This document shows, piece after piece, positions 41,358 through 50,931 of a DNA stretch of 64,000 nucleotides; the first letter of the stretch is position 1, and every line of letters begins with the position of its first letter. The stretch spans positions 1 through 64,000 of the forward strand of contig CAZORA010000010.1 in the NCBI GenBank assembly GCA_964582225.1. The letters run 5' to 3'. This stretch comes from Dokdonella_A sp964582225 (GTDB lineage: Bacteria > Pseudomonadota > Gammaproteobacteria > Xanthomonadales > Rhodanobacteraceae). The translations under genes were made by a program, and so were the position numbers. The notes under the pieces are model-generated. The model searched no databases, was not told the origin of the DNA, and worked only from the letters and a program-made list of their open reading frames with translations.

Positions 41358-43120
41358 GCGAGGCCGCTGTGCCCGCGGTTTCGGGCCTGGCGCTGTATCG
41401 CCGCCTGCTCGGCCACGCGCGTCGCTACTGGCCGCTGGCGCTGCTCGCGGTGCTGGCCATGATCGTCGACGCCGGCTGCATGGGCGTGTTCGCCCGCGCC
41501 ATCAAGCCGATGCTCGACAACCTGTTCATCGCGCGCGATCCGCAGAGCATTTTCTGGATGCCGATCCTGATCATCGCGATCTTTCTGCTGCGCAGCGTGG
41601 CCGTCTACACCACCGACTACGGCATGGCCTACATCGGTCGCGGCGTGGTGCAGCAGCTGCGTCAGGCGGTCTTCGACCGCTATCTGCTGCTGCCCGCGAG
41701 CTTCTTCGATCGCGAGCCGACCGGGCAGCAGATCTCGCGCATCACCTACAGCTCGGAGCAGGTCGCGCAGGCGACCACCGACGCGCTGAAGACCGCGGTG
41801 GTCGACGGACTCAGCGTGATCTTCTACGTGATCGTCATGCTCCTCGCCAGCGTTCGACTCACCGTCGCGCTGTTCGTCATGGTGCCCCTGGTCGGCATTC
41901 TCGTCAGCGCCGTCGGTCGCCGCTATCGGCGCATCAGCCGCAATATCCAGGGCTCGATGGGTACGGTCTCCGGGGTGGTCGAGGAAGTGGTCGGCGCCTA
42001 CCGCGAGGTCAAGGTGTTCGGCGGCCAGCCGGCGGAATCCGCGCGCTTCAACCAGGTCGCCGAGCGCACCCGCCGGCTCGGCGTGAAGATCGCCTCCACC
42101 AACGGCATTGCCAGCGCCCTGGTGCAGCTGATCGCCGCGGTTTCGCTGGCGCTGATCGTCTATCTGGCCACCCGTCCGGGCATGATCGACCGCCTGACGC
42201 CCGGCGATTTCACCTCGCTGATCCTCGCCATGGGCGGCATCCTGCCCTCGCTCAAGCGCCTGACCGGTGTGCAGGCGAACCTGCAGCGCGGACTCGCCGC
42301 GGCCGAGGATATCTTCGAGCTGATCGACACGCCGGTCGAGCCGGATGCGGGAACGCTGGAGCTGAAGGCGGCCAGCGGTACGCTCGAGTTCCGCGGCGTG
42401 GGGATCCGCTATCCGGGCAGCGAGCGGGCCGCGCTCGAGGGGATCGACCTGCGCTGCCCGGCCGGCAGCGTGACGGCCCTGGTCGGTCGCTCCGGCAGCG
42501 GCAAGTCGACCCTGGCGAGCCTGGTTCCGCGCCTGCGCGAGCCCGACCGCGGCGAGATCCTGCTCGACGGGCGGCCGCTCGGCGACTACCGCCTCGCCAG
42601 CCTGCGCCGGCAGATCGCCTGGGTTGGCCAGTCGGTGGCGCTGTTCGACGACACCATCGCGCGCAACATCGCCTACGGTGCGCTGGCCGACGCCAGCGAG
42701 GCGGAGATCGTCGCCGCGGCCGAGGCGGCCAACGCGATGGAGTTCATCCGCCAGCTGCCCGGCGGCCTCGCCAGCCGCGCGGGCGGCCACGGTGCACTGC
42801 TTTCCGGAGGCCAGCGCCAGCGCATCGCGATCGCGCGCGCGCTGCTCAAGGACGCTCCGATCCTGATTCTGGATGAAGCGACCAGCGCCCTCGACAGTGA
42901 ATCCGAGCGCCTGATCCAGGACGCGCTGGCCCGGCTCCTGCGTCGGCGCACGGCAATCGTCATTGCGCATCGCCTCTCGACCATCGAGCACGCCGACAAC
43001 ATCGCGGTGCTCGATCAGGGGCGGATCGTCGAGCAGGGCCGGCACGCCGAGCTGCTGGCGCAGGACGGCCTCTACGCGATGCTGCATCGGCGGCAGCTGC
43101 GCGGCGCCGCGGTGGACTGA
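41354..43120 (+). CDS. msbA: Lipid A export ABC transporter (permease-ATPase)
   Basis: MsbA flips lipid A-core across the inner membrane. The 588-residue half transporter has six helices (about 20-310), then an ATPase domain with Walker A GRSGSGKST, signature LLSGGQRQRIAIARALL, Walker B ILILDEATSALD and an H-loop AHRLST. It uses GTG at 41354 in the exbD stop. The adjacent lpxK makes its substrate lipid IVA precursor, so the functional pairing is as in E. coli. Confidence 0.95.
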   Translation: MSEAAVPAVSGLALYRRLLGHARRYWPLALLAVLAMIVDAGCMGVFARAIKPMLDNLFIARDPQSIFWMPILIIAIFLLRSVAVYTTDYGMAYIGRGVVQQLRQAVFDRYLLLPASFFDREPTGQQISRITYSSEQVAQATTDALKTAVVDGLSVIFYVIVMLLASVRLTVALFVMVPLVGILVSAVGRRYRRISRNIQGSMGTVSGVVEEVVGAYREVKVFGGQPAESARFNQVAERTRRLGVKIASTNGIASALVQLIAAVSLALIVYLATRPGMIDRLTPGDFTSLILAMGGILPSLKRLTGVQANLQRGLAAAEDIFELIDTPVEPDAGTLELKAASGTLEFRGVGIRYPGSERAALEGIDLRCPAGSVTALVGRSGSGKSTLASLVPRLREPDRGEILLDGRPLGDYRLASLRRQIAWVGQSVALFDDTIARNIAYGALADASEAEIVAAAEAANAMEFIRQLPGGLASRAGGHGALLSGGQRQRIAIARALLKDAPILILDEATSALDSESERLIQDALARLLRRRTAIVIAHRLSTIEHADNIAVLDQGRIVEQGRHAELLAQDGLYAMLHRRQLRGAAVD

Positions 43121-43185
43121 GCGTGCGAGCTCGAGCGGCCGCCGTGGATCGGTGCACGCCGCGCCGCGTCGGCGCGAGCTGAGGC

Positions 43186-44232
43186 GTGGACGCGCGCGCC
43201 CGGCTCGAGCGGATCTGGTACGACGGCGCCGTGGTGCCGCTTTGGCTGCGCGCGCTGGTCCCGCTCTATCGCGGCCTGCGTGCCCTGCACCTGGCGCCCT
43301 GGCGCCTCGGCTGGCGGCGCCCGCGAAGGCTGTCGATGCCGGTGGTGGTGGTCGGCAATCTGACGGTCGGAGGCGCCGGCAAGACGCCCCTGGTGCTGGC
43401 CCTGGTCGAGGCGCTTGCAGCGCGCGGGTTCCACCCCGGCATTGTCAGTCGCGGCTATGGCGGCCGCCGGCGCGGGCCGCTGCGGGTCGATGTCCATTCG
43501 ACGTCGGCCGAGGTGGGCGACGAGCCGTATCTGATGTTTCGGCGCAGCGGCGTGCCGGTCGCCGTCGGGCGCGAGCGCGCGGCCGCCGCGGCGCTGCTGC
43601 AGGCGGCGGGAGTCGACGTGGTGATCGCCGACGACGGCCTGCAGAACCCGTCGCTGGCGCGCGACCTCGAGATTCTGGTGATCGACGGCCAGCGCCGCTT
43701 CGGCAATCGCCGCCTGCTGCCGGCGGGACCGCTGCGCGAGCCTCTCTCGCGCCTGGCGAAAGTCGACTTCCGTGTCTGCAACGGCGGCCAGGCCGAGGCC
43801 GGCGAAATTTCCATGCGCCTGTGCGGCGAGGTGGTCGTGTCCTTGCTCAGTGGAGAGCGGCGCGCGCTCGATGATTTTGTCGGCGCGCCGCTGCATGCGG
43901 TTGCCGGCATCGGCAACCCGGAGCGCTTCTTCGCCGCGCTGCGCGCGCGGGGACTCGACCTCATCCCGCATGCCTTCGCCGATCATCACGTCTTCCAGCC
44001 TGGAGATTTCGCCTTCGACGACGGCGGCATGCTGCTGATGACCGAGAAGGACGCCGTGAAGTGCGCCGACTTCGCCCGTCCGAACTGGTGGCAGCTACCG
44101 GTGCGCGCCGAGCTGCCCGAAGCCTTTCTCGACGCGCTGGCGCAGCGCCTGTGCGGGGTTTCGCCGCAGAATCCTGCCGCGGGCGCCCGGCTTCCCGCCG
44201 CGCACGGGCAAAACGGTGACCCTGCGTGCTGA
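43186..44232 (+). CDS. lpxK: Tetraacyldisaccharide 4'-kinase
   Basis: LpxK phosphorylates the lipid A disaccharide at the inner membrane. The P-loop is VVGNLTVGGAGKTPLV (about 56-70), followed by GIVSRGYGG and ADDGLQNPSLARD. In most homologues the position after DDGLQ is His, while Asn is seen here. The end is IPHAFADHHVF and LMTEKDAVKC. The 348-residue length is normal. It uses GTG at 43186, 65 bases after msbA, and overlaps the next gene by 7 bases. Confidence 0.93.
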   Translation: MDARARLERIWYDGAVVPLWLRALVPLYRGLRALHLAPWRLGWRRPRRLSMPVVVVGNLTVGGAGKTPLVLALVEALAARGFHPGIVSRGYGGRRRGPLRVDVHSTSAEVGDEPYLMFRRSGVPVAVGRERAAAAALLQAAGVDVVIADDGLQNPSLARDLEILVIDGQRRFGNRRLLPAGPLREPLSRLAKVDFRVCNGGQAEAGEISMRLCGEVVVSLLSGERRALDDFVGAPLHAVAGIGNPERFFAALRARGLDLIPHAFADHHVFQPGDFAFDDGGMLLMTEKDAVKCADFARPNWWQLPVRAELPEAFLDALAQRLCGVSPQNPAAGARLPAAHGQNGDPAC

Positions 44233-45728
44233 TCCTGCCCCTGCATCGCCCGCTGAACCGCGCCACGTTTCCCTTCGTGACGGCGGCGCTGGTGCTGGTC
44301 AACCTGCTGGTCTTCATTGTCTTCCAGCTGGGTGATCCGCGGCGCATCGCGGATCTGCGGGAGTGGTACGAAGGCAGCATGCTGGCCGGGCTGGAATGGC
44401 CGATCTATCTCGATTACGCGAAGACGCAGGCGCAGCGAGACAGGAGCGACGCGGAAGACCTGCAGTCGCTGGACGAAGACCCCGCAACCACCGACTCCGT
44501 GCGTGCCTCCGTGCTGTTCAGCGCCCGGCTGAGCGACGCGCGCCTGGATCGTGCGCTGCGCGAAGCCGCACGCGAACCGCTGGCCGGCGCTGCTGCCGCG
44601 AGCGACCCGTTTGCGGCCGCACGCGCGCGGCTCGAGGCGGAATTTGACGCGCGTGCGCGACACATCCTTACCCTGCGCTATTCCCTTCGCTATTCGGAAA
44701 TCGCTCCCTCGCGAATGTTCGGTGCCGCTTTTCTGCACGGCGGCTGGATGCATCTGTTCGGCAATCTGTTTTTCCTCGTCGCGCTCGGGCTGCTGGTCGA
44801 GGGGGCCCTGGGCGAGCTGCGCTTCGCGCTGCTCTACCTGGCCGGAATCTTCGGCTCGTCGCTGTTCGCGCTGGTCTGGACCTGGGGCGACAGCGGCACC
44901 GCGCTTGGCGCCTCAGGCGCGATTTCGGCTCTGATGGGCGCCTTCTGCGTGCTCTGGGGGCGCCGACCGGTGCGGTTTTTCTGGTGGTTCTTCGTGGTTT
45001 TCGACTACGTGCGCGCGCCGGCCATCTGGCTGCTGCCGGCCTGGGTGGGCTGGGAAGGACTCAACCTGCTGTTCAACCATTCCAGCAACATCGGCTTCTC
45101 CGCGCATCTGGGCGGGCTCCTGAGCGGCGCCCTGGTTGGCTGGATGTTCGTCGTCGGCCGTCAGGTGCGGACCGACTTTCTTGCCGACCCCGAAGCGCCG
45201 CGCCGGCTTGGCGATGAAATCGACGAGGCGCGACGCCTGCTGGGGCGGATGGCCCTGCCATCGGCTGAGGCTGCGCTGGCCGGACTCGCGGCGGCGCAGC
45301 CGCAGAATTTCGAGGTGGCCGTGCTGCGCTACCGCGCGGCGGCGCTCGCCGGTCGCCGCGCGGACCTGGTTCAGCGCTGCCTCGTCGCCCTCACGATCCC
45401 CGCCGCGGACGGGGAACAGGCGGCTGCGCAATATCGCCTGCTTGAAGAAAGCGTCGCGGCCGCCGGCGATCTGCCCGACGGGCCCTGGCGCTTGAGTCTG
45501 CGTCGACGCTGGCTCGCGCTGCGGCGCTTCGACGAAGTCGAGGCCCTGCAGGTGCGCTGGCCCGGCGATTCGCCGGCGAGCGCCCGAGAGTGGTTCGAGC
45601 TGGCCCTGGCGCGCCGCGACGCCGGTCAGCTGGAAGCCTTCGAGAAGACCCTGCAGCAGCTCGTCGAGCGGTTTCCGCGCGCCCCCGAAGCGGCCAAGGC
45701 GCGCTTTCTCTTGAACCCGGGCGGCTGA
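44226..45728 (+). CDS. Rhomboid intramembrane serine protease with large loop and long C-terminal tail
   Basis: The 500-residue protein has a rhomboid core. TM1 is at about 14-36. A hydrophilic insertion of about 115 residues (38-155) follows, then the remaining helices with HGGWMHLFGNLFF, the catalytic Ser in GTALGASGAIS and His in FSAHLGGLLSG. The C-terminal 180 residues are soluble, Ala/Arg-rich and probably helical (TPR-like in look). The start is GTG at 44226, overlapping lpxK by 7 bases, so it is translated with the lipid A operon. Many relatives have ycaR and kdsB here instead. Confidence 0.88.
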   Translation: MLILPLHRPLNRATFPFVTAALVLVNLLVFIVFQLGDPRRIADLREWYEGSMLAGLEWPIYLDYAKTQAQRDRSDAEDLQSLDEDPATTDSVRASVLFSARLSDARLDRALREAAREPLAGAAAASDPFAAARARLEAEFDARARHILTLRYSLRYSEIAPSRMFGAAFLHGGWMHLFGNLFFLVALGLLVEGALGELRFALLYLAGIFGSSLFALVWTWGDSGTALGASGAISALMGAFCVLWGRRPVRFFWWFFVVFDYVRAPAIWLLPAWVGWEGLNLLFNHSSNIGFSAHLGGLLSGALVGWMFVVGRQVRTDFLADPEAPRRLGDEIDEARRLLGRMALPSAEAALAGLAAAQPQNFEVAVLRYRAAALAGRRADLVQRCLVALTIPAADGEQAAAQYRLLEESVAAAGDLPDGPWRLSLRRRWLALRRFDEVEALQVRWPGDSPASAREWFELALARRDAGQLEAFEKTLQQLVERFPRAPEAAKARFLLNPGG

Positions 45729-46230
45729 ACGCCGGCTTGCCGCTGTCGCGGATGCGATGGTACGAATCTGCAGGTTTCTGTTTCCGCCGGGCTGAGTGGA
45801 CGGCGTGCTGGCCTGCGCTGCGGCGCCTGATTGTCAGGGAACGATTGGCTCGAATCGAGGCGGCGCGAGGCGACGGCTTGCATCAATACGCATTGGTATG
45901 GTAAATCGTTGGAGGTTCTCGCGCCGAGGGGAAGCGGCGCGGCGGAGTCGGTCCCGCGACTTGGCAGGCAGAGCTCGGAGAACGCCGCCGGTCATGGGTG
46001 ACGCCGGAGCGGTTTTTCGGCCAGGCGTCGCCGGCCGCAGGTGCGTGTTGGAGGGCGGCGGAGACTCGGCGATCGGCGGGATGCAGTTCATTCGGTGCAG
46101 CGCACGGCGCTGACGCCGGTGATCGGACCAGGGGAGCTCACGGACGGCTTGACGGCCACCGAACGGATGCTCGCACGTTCGCGCAGGTGGTTTTTCGTTG
46201 CGTTCGATTCTTGCAGAGGGAGAAAATTTC
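45729..46230. other. Gene-free region of about 500 bases
   Basis: No convincing coding frame is seen on either strand. It contains a hairpin GACGCC/GGCGTC (46000-46029) and TTGCAT at 45878 with GTAAAT at 45901, a weak promoter candidate for the amidase. Nothing else stands out. Confidence 0.45.
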
Positions 46231-48129
46231 ATGCGTACCCGTTTGACCATCCTGGCCGGCTGCGCGCTGGCTGGCGTCTTCGCCGCGTCCGGCGTGATTC
46301 AGGCTCAGACTCTCTCCGCGGACAATGAGCAGGTTTACGCGCTGCAGCAGGAGGAGCAAAACCTGCTCGTCGTGCGGGCGGATTTGCCGGCCTGGTTTGC
46401 GGAGGCCTACATGGCCTATCCCCAGATTCCGCACGGTGTTCTGGAATCCATTGCCCACCAGCAGTCTCGCTGGATGCCGCTGCAGCCGGATCCGCAGCAG
46501 CCGAGTCACCTGAACCTGCCTCCCGCCTATGGCGTGATGGGCCTCTATGCGGGTGACGGCTTCGCCGACCAGGTCGGGCAAGCGGCACGACTGACCGGCT
46601 TCAGCCCGCAGCAGATCAAAGCCGAGGACCGCACCAATATCCTTGCCGCCGCCGCGCTGCTGGCGCGTGAGATCGACGTCGATGTCGATCGCCTGATGGC
46701 CGGCGTCCTGACGCCAGAACAGATCGTGCCCGCACTGGAGCGTTACGCCGGATTTTCCGCCGACAGCCTTGGCGTCGGGCAGCGCGCAGGTGGCGTGGTG
46801 GATGACTTCGCGCGCGAAAGCTTCGCCTACGAGGTGCTGCTGACGCTGGACACCGGCGTCAACGAGAAAGGCATGCTGGTTCCGGAGGTGGCGATCGACT
46901 GGGAGCGGGCCTTTCCCCCCGACGTCCTGGTCCGCCAGCAGGCGCCTTTCGTGCGCCTCGATGTGCGCGCCGGGGCGATCGAGGTAGACGGCTACGTCAT
47001 CGATCCGCTGACCGAGACCCTGGTCGCCGCGCCGAAGTCCGCCGGTGACAACCAGACCAACAGTACCGACTACGGTCCAGCGCTCTGGAATCCGGCGCAC
47101 CCGAGCAACTATTCGACCACCCGCGGCAAGGCGATCAGCGCGGTGACCATCCACACCATGCAGGGCAGCTACGCCGGCAGCATCGCCTGGTTCAAGAACC
47201 CGGCATCGAATGTCAGCGCGCACTACATGGTGCGCAGTTCCGACGGGCAGATCACCCAGATGGTGCGGGACGCGCACAAGGCTTGGCACGTCGGCAGCGA
47301 GAACCCGTACACGCTGGGCATCGAGCACGAGGGCTATGTGAACAACAGCTCCTGGTACACCAGCGCGATGTACAACGCCTCGAGCGCGCTGGTGCGAAAC
47401 TTCTGCGCCAAGTACGCACCGATCACCTGCGCGTCTGCCTATCACGGTGCGGCGTCCGGCGGCCTGAACGTGCAGCCGGCGTCGGTCAGGATCAAGGGGC
47501 ATCAGCACTTTCCGAACCAGACGCATACCGATCCCGGCCAGTACTGGAACTGGACGCGTTACTACGGTCTGCTGAACCCGGGCAGCGGCGGGACGACCCG
47601 GGTTCTCGACAATTTCGAGAGCTCGGTTGGCCACTTCACCACTTCGCCAACCTATTCGGGCAGCACCGTGGGCATTGCGACCTCATCGACCGCCCTGCGC
47701 AACTGCGACATGAAGCACGCCGGCAGCTGCTCGCTGCAGCTCAAGCTGGTGGACAACCCCGCTAGCTCGGCGAACTGGTCGGTACGCCTGCTGTCCGGAG
47801 CCGGCAATCCTTCAGCCAACGTGGGCTTGCAAAGAGCCAGCGGGAAAATCGGTTTCTGGGTCTATGCCGCGGGCAACGACATGAACGTCGCGGTCGGCAT
47901 CGACGACAGCGACGGCACGGAACGCTCGATCACGCGAGCCCTGAGCGCGAACCGGTGGACTTACGTCGAGTGGGATCTGACCAACAGCGCGCACTGGAAC
48001 GCCTGGGTCGGCGGCAATGGAGCCATCACCGCCGCAACCGTCACCCTGGATGCGATCTGGGTGATCCGCACCAAGCCGACCACGTCCACTGTGTACATGT
48101 ATGTGGATGACGTCACGGTGAAAAACTGA
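46231..48129 (+). CDS. Secreted N-acetylmuramoyl-L-alanine amidase with N-terminal lysozyme-like segment
   Basis: The 632-residue protein has a signal peptide ending near GVIQA-QT (about residue 25). Residues 40-150 look like a lysozyme/transglycosylase fold (GVLESIAHQQSRW, YGVMGLYAGDG). An Amidase_2 domain follows (about 300-450) with zinc ligands in VTIHTMQGSYAG, and GHQHFPNQTHTDPG; the conserved IEHEGY is also present. The C-terminal 170 residues are a beta-sandwich, probably carbohydrate-binding (VLDNFESS, GFWVYAAGNDMNV, YMYVDDVTVKN). It is probably exported to attack foreign or own peptidoglycan. The ATG at 46231 follows GAGGGAG. Confidence 0.88.
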   Translation: MRTRLTILAGCALAGVFAASGVIQAQTLSADNEQVYALQQEEQNLLVVRADLPAWFAEAYMAYPQIPHGVLESIAHQQSRWMPLQPDPQQPSHLNLPPAYGVMGLYAGDGFADQVGQAARLTGFSPQQIKAEDRTNILAAAALLAREIDVDVDRLMAGVLTPEQIVPALERYAGFSADSLGVGQRAGGVVDDFARESFAYEVLLTLDTGVNEKGMLVPEVAIDWERAFPPDVLVRQQAPFVRLDVRAGAIEVDGYVIDPLTETLVAAPKSAGDNQTNSTDYGPALWNPAHPSNYSTTRGKAISAVTIHTMQGSYAGSIAWFKNPASNVSAHYMVRSSDGQITQMVRDAHKAWHVGSENPYTLGIEHEGYVNNSSWYTSAMYNASSALVRNFCAKYAPITCASAYHGAASGGLNVQPASVRIKGHQHFPNQTHTDPGQYWNWTRYYGLLNPGSGGTTRVLDNFESSVGHFTTSPTYSGSTVGIATSSTALRNCDMKHAGSCSLQLKLVDNPASSANWSVRLLSGAGNPSANVGLQRASGKIGFWVYAAGNDMNVAVGIDDSDGTERSITRALSANRWTYVEWDLTNSAHWNAWVGGNGAITAATVTLDAIWVIRTKPTTSTVYMYVDDVTVKN

Positions 48130-48178
48130 GGCATTCGTCCTTCGTTCGGTCGGCGCGCGGCTTGCGCGTCGACCGCGG

Positions 48179-48211
48179 GGCCATCGGCGCTGAATGCCCA
48201 TGGCCTTTTTT
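48179..48211 (+). terminator. Rho-independent terminator after the amidase gene
   Basis: GGCCAT (48179-48184) pairs with ATGGCC (48200-48205), with GGC/GCC extending the stem past a C-C mismatch. Six T follow (48206-48211). It lies between the convergent amidase and PhoH genes. Confidence 0.75.
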
Positions 48212-48308
48212 CAGCGACCTCGCAGGTGCCCGCTGCGGCCGCGGTGGCCTCGTGCGTGACTTGCGTTTCGCGATGTTTCGACAAGGCCACGCGGGCCGCT
48301 CGCTCCGG

Positions 48309-49709
48309 CTACAGCTTTTCCGAGGCGTAGTCCGCCAGGCGCGAGCGCTCGCCGCGGCGCAGGGTGACGTGGGCGCCGTGCTGCCAGCCCTTGAAGCGGT
48401 CGACGGCATAGGTGAGGCCGGAGGTGGTCTCGGTCAGGTAGGGCGTGTCGATCTGCTCGAGGTTGCCGAGGCAGATCATCTTGCTGCCGGGGCCGGCGCG
48501 GGTGAGCAGCGTCTTCATCTGCTTCGGCGTCAGGTTCTGCGCTTCGTCGATGATCACATAGCGGTTCAAGAAGGTGCGCCCGCGCATGAAGTTCATGGCG
48601 CGGATCTTGATGCGCGAGCTGAGCAGGTCGTTGGTGACGGCGCGCCCCCAGGCGCCGCCCTCCTGCGGCGTGGTGAGCACTTCGAGGTTGTCGGTCAGGG
48701 CGCCCATCCAGGGCGTCATCTTCTCTTCCTCGGTACCGGGCAGGAAGCCGATGTCCTCGCCGACCGAAACCGTTGCGCGCGTCATCACGATTTCCCGATA
48801 GCGCTGTTGGTCCATTACCTGGGCGAGTCCGGCGGCGAGCGCCAGCAGGGTCTTGCCGGTGCCGGCCGTGCCGAGCAGGGTGACGAAGTCGACGTCCGGA
48901 TCCATCAGCGCGTTCAGGGCGAAGTTCTGCTCGCGGTTGCGGGCGTGGATACCCCACACGGTGTGGGTGCCGCTGCGGTAGTCGTCGATGATCTGCAGCA
49001 CCGCCTTGCGCCCATCCAGCTGCAGGACGCGCAGACCTAGCTCTTCCTCGCCCGGCAGCCAGAGGTTCTGGTTGGGATACCAGTCCTCACCCTTGCGGCA
49101 GCGCAGCTCGTACATCGAGTGCCCGCGCTCGGTCCATGAGCGCAGCTCCGGATGGTGGTCCCAAAAGTCGGCAGGAAGCTCTGCGGAGCCGGAGTAGAGC
49201 AAGCTGAGGTCGTCGAGCGCGCGGTCGTTCTCGTAGTCCTCCGCCGGGATGCCGTGGATGCGCGCCTTGATGCGCAGGTTGATGTCTTTCGACACCAGCA
49301 CCACGTTGCGGCCGCGCAAGCGCGCGCCGAGCTCGACGATGGCGGCGAGGATCAGGTTGTCGGGCAGGTTCTCGGCGCCGCCGTGCGCACTCGGCTTGGC
49401 CGCGGTGGTTTGGAAGTAAAGGCGCCCAGGCTTCTTGCGCGAGCGCTCGAGCTGGAGCCCCTGCGGCAGCCGGAGCTCCAGGCCCTCCTCGATGTGGCGG
49501 CCGTTGCCGGCGATCACCAGCTCGTTCAGGAAGCGGCTGACCTGACGCGCGTTGCGGGCGGTTTCGGAAGTGCCTTTCTTTCCCGCGTCGAGCTCCTCGA
49601 GCACCTTCATCGGAATGAAGACGTCGTGCTCCTCGAAGCGGAATGGTGCGGTTGGGTCGTGCATCAGCACGTTGGTGTCGAGCGCGTAGATGCGTCTTGC
49701 TCGGGCCAT
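48309..49709 (-). CDS. PIN-PhoH fusion protein (PhoH2-type RNA helicase/nuclease)
   Basis: The 466-residue protein joins an N-terminal PIN nuclease-type domain (about 5-150; YALDTNVLMHD with metal-binding Asp, and VVLVSKDINLR) to a C-terminal PhoH ATPase (Walker A LGTAGTGKT, Walker B YVIIDEAQN). PhoH2 proteins act on RNA, unwinding and cleaving it. I chose the ATG at 49709 with a GAGG ribosome-binding site because the PIN domain begins there. It is 50 bases after bcp on the same strand. Confidence 0.93.
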   Translation of the reverse strand: MARARRIYALDTNVLMHDPTAPFRFEEHDVFIPMKVLEELDAGKKGTSETARNARQVSRFLNELVIAGNGRHIEEGLELRLPQGLQLERSRKKPGRLYFQTTAAKPSAHGGAENLPDNLILAAIVELGARLRGRNVVLVSKDINLRIKARIHGIPAEDYENDRALDDLSLLYSGSAELPADFWDHHPELRSWTERGHSMYELRCRKGEDWYPNQNLWLPGEEELGLRVLQLDGRKAVLQIIDDYRSGTHTVWGIHARNREQNFALNALMDPDVDFVTLLGTAGTGKTLLALAAGLAQVMDQQRYREIVMTRATVSVGEDIGFLPGTEEEKMTPWMGALTDNLEVLTTPQEGGAWGRAVTNDLLSSRIKIRAMNFMRGRTFLNRYVIIDEAQNLTPKQMKTLLTRAGPGSKMICLGNLEQIDTPYLTETTSGLTYAVDRFKGWQHGAHVTLRRGERSRLADYASEKL

Positions 49710-49759
49710 GCAGGAAGCCTCGGGAGAGGGCGGATGCTTGTAGGTGTCGGTGCTCACGC

Positions 49760-50224
49760 TTACGCGATGCCTTCGAGCGCCGCGAGCACGGCCGCGGCGT
49801 GCCCGGCAGGACGCGGCTTGCGCCAGCTGGCGACGATCGTGCCTTCGGGGTCGATCAGGAAGCTGCTGCGGATGACGCCGATCGAGCGGCGCCCGTAGAG
49901 AAGCTTCTCGCCGAGCACGCCGAATGCTCTGCACCAGGTCTCGTCGGTGTCGGCAACGAGCGGGAACGGTAGCGCATGGCGGTCGCGAAAACGGCAGTGC
50001 GAGGCGGCACTGTCGCGGGACACGCCGATCACCTCGCAGCGGCGGCGCTGGAATTCGGGGTAGCGATCACGGAACTCCTGCGCTTCGAGCGTGCAGCCGG
50101 GCGTGTTGTCTTTCGGGTAGAAATAAACGACCAGCGGTCGGCCGCGCAGGTCGCGCAGAGCGAGGCGGCTGCCGTCGGCGAGAACGCCGGTGAGCTCGGG
50201 AGCCTTGCTGCCAGGTCCCGGCAT
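49760..50224 (-). CDS. bcp: Bcp/PrxQ-type peroxiredoxin
   Basis: The enzyme reduces hydroperoxides using thioredoxin. Peroxidatic Cys44 is in DNTPGCTLEAQEFRD. The usual resolving Cys five residues later is Gln49 here, but Cys77 in SHCRFRDRH lies where helix alpha-3 resolving cysteines occur in some PrxQ proteins such as that of Xylella. The length of 154 residues is normal. The start is 2 bases beyond the gcvR stop, so the two are co-transcribed. Confidence 0.92.
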   Translation of the reverse strand: MPGPGSKAPELTGVLADGSRLALRDLRGRPLVVYFYPKDNTPGCTLEAQEFRDRYPEFQRRRCEVIGVSRDSAASHCRFRDRHALPFPLVADTDETWCRAFGVLGEKLLYGRRSIGVIRSSFLIDPEGTIVASWRKPRPAGHAAAVLAALEGIA

Positions 50225-50226
50225 GC

Positions 50227-50811
50227 TCAGAACTTCATCGGATCCATGATGGCGTCGAGGTTCAGCCCGTCGCAGAACTCGAGGAAATCGTCGCGCAGCG
50301 CCGCGATGTGCATGTTCGCCGGGATGCCGATGGTGATCTGCGCGGAGAACATGTCGGCGCCGGTCTGCATCGCGCTGTAGCGCGTGGAGTGCAGCTGCTC
50401 GATGGAGATGTTCTGGCGGTCGAAGAAGTCGGCGAGCTGGAACAGGATGCCGGGCTGGTCGGCGGCGATCACCTCGACCACGTAGGGCAGCAGGTTCGAC
50501 TGCTGTTCGCGGGCGCTGGTGCGGAAGTGGCTGAGACGCAGCTCGCCGTCGCGCTCGAGGCGCGCCAGCGCGTTTTCCAGTTTGGCGATGGCATCCCAGG
50601 CGCCCTGCGCCAGCGCCTGCACGCCGAGCTCGCTGCCGAGGGTCGATACGCGACCTTCCACAAGGTTGCAGCCGCAGTCCGAAATCCGTCGGCTGATGGT
50701 CAAAAGCGGCGACCGCTCGGGCCTGCCGAAGGCGCTGATGACGAGGAAGTTTTCGCTGGAGGGAGGGCGCGGTGCCTGCTGATCCGGAGTTTGTCGATCT
50801 GCCTGCTTCAC
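50227..50811 (-). CDS. gcvR: GcvR-like regulator with two ACT domains
   Basis: The 194-residue protein has two ACT domains (about 20-95 and 105-190; NFLVISAFGRPERSPLL, EVIAADQPGILFQLADFF). In E. coli GcvR binds GcvA and represses the glycine-cleavage operon in the absence of glycine. No GcvA or gcv genes are in the window. The GTG start at 50811 is preceded by AAGGA and gives a GcvR-sized product. It is divergent from dapA by about 120 bases, a common gammaproteobacterial arrangement. Confidence 0.88.
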   Translation of the reverse strand: MKQADRQTPDQQAPRPPSSENFLVISAFGRPERSPLLTISRRISDCGCNLVEGRVSTLGSELGVQALAQGAWDAIAKLENALARLERDGELRLSHFRTSAREQQSNLLPYVVEVIAADQPGILFQLADFFDRQNISIEQLHSTRYSAMQTGADMFSAQITIGIPANMHIAALRDDFLEFCDGLNLDAIMDPMKF

Positions 50812-50931
50812 GATATTCCGGAGTCCTTGCCGCACACGGCACCGAGGCGGTGGGTAGCGGCTGAGAATACTTGCGACCCCGCAACCCCGCAAGTAACATC
50901 CGGGGCTCCGCATGCGCATGTTTTCCCACCC

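Noticed and set aside
41261..43087. Minus-strand frame of about 608 codons opposite msbA
   Set aside because: Antisense shadow; msbA is certain.
50812..50931. A lysine riboswitch before dapA
   Set aside because: The 120 bases are too short for the known lysine riboswitch and show no matching core.
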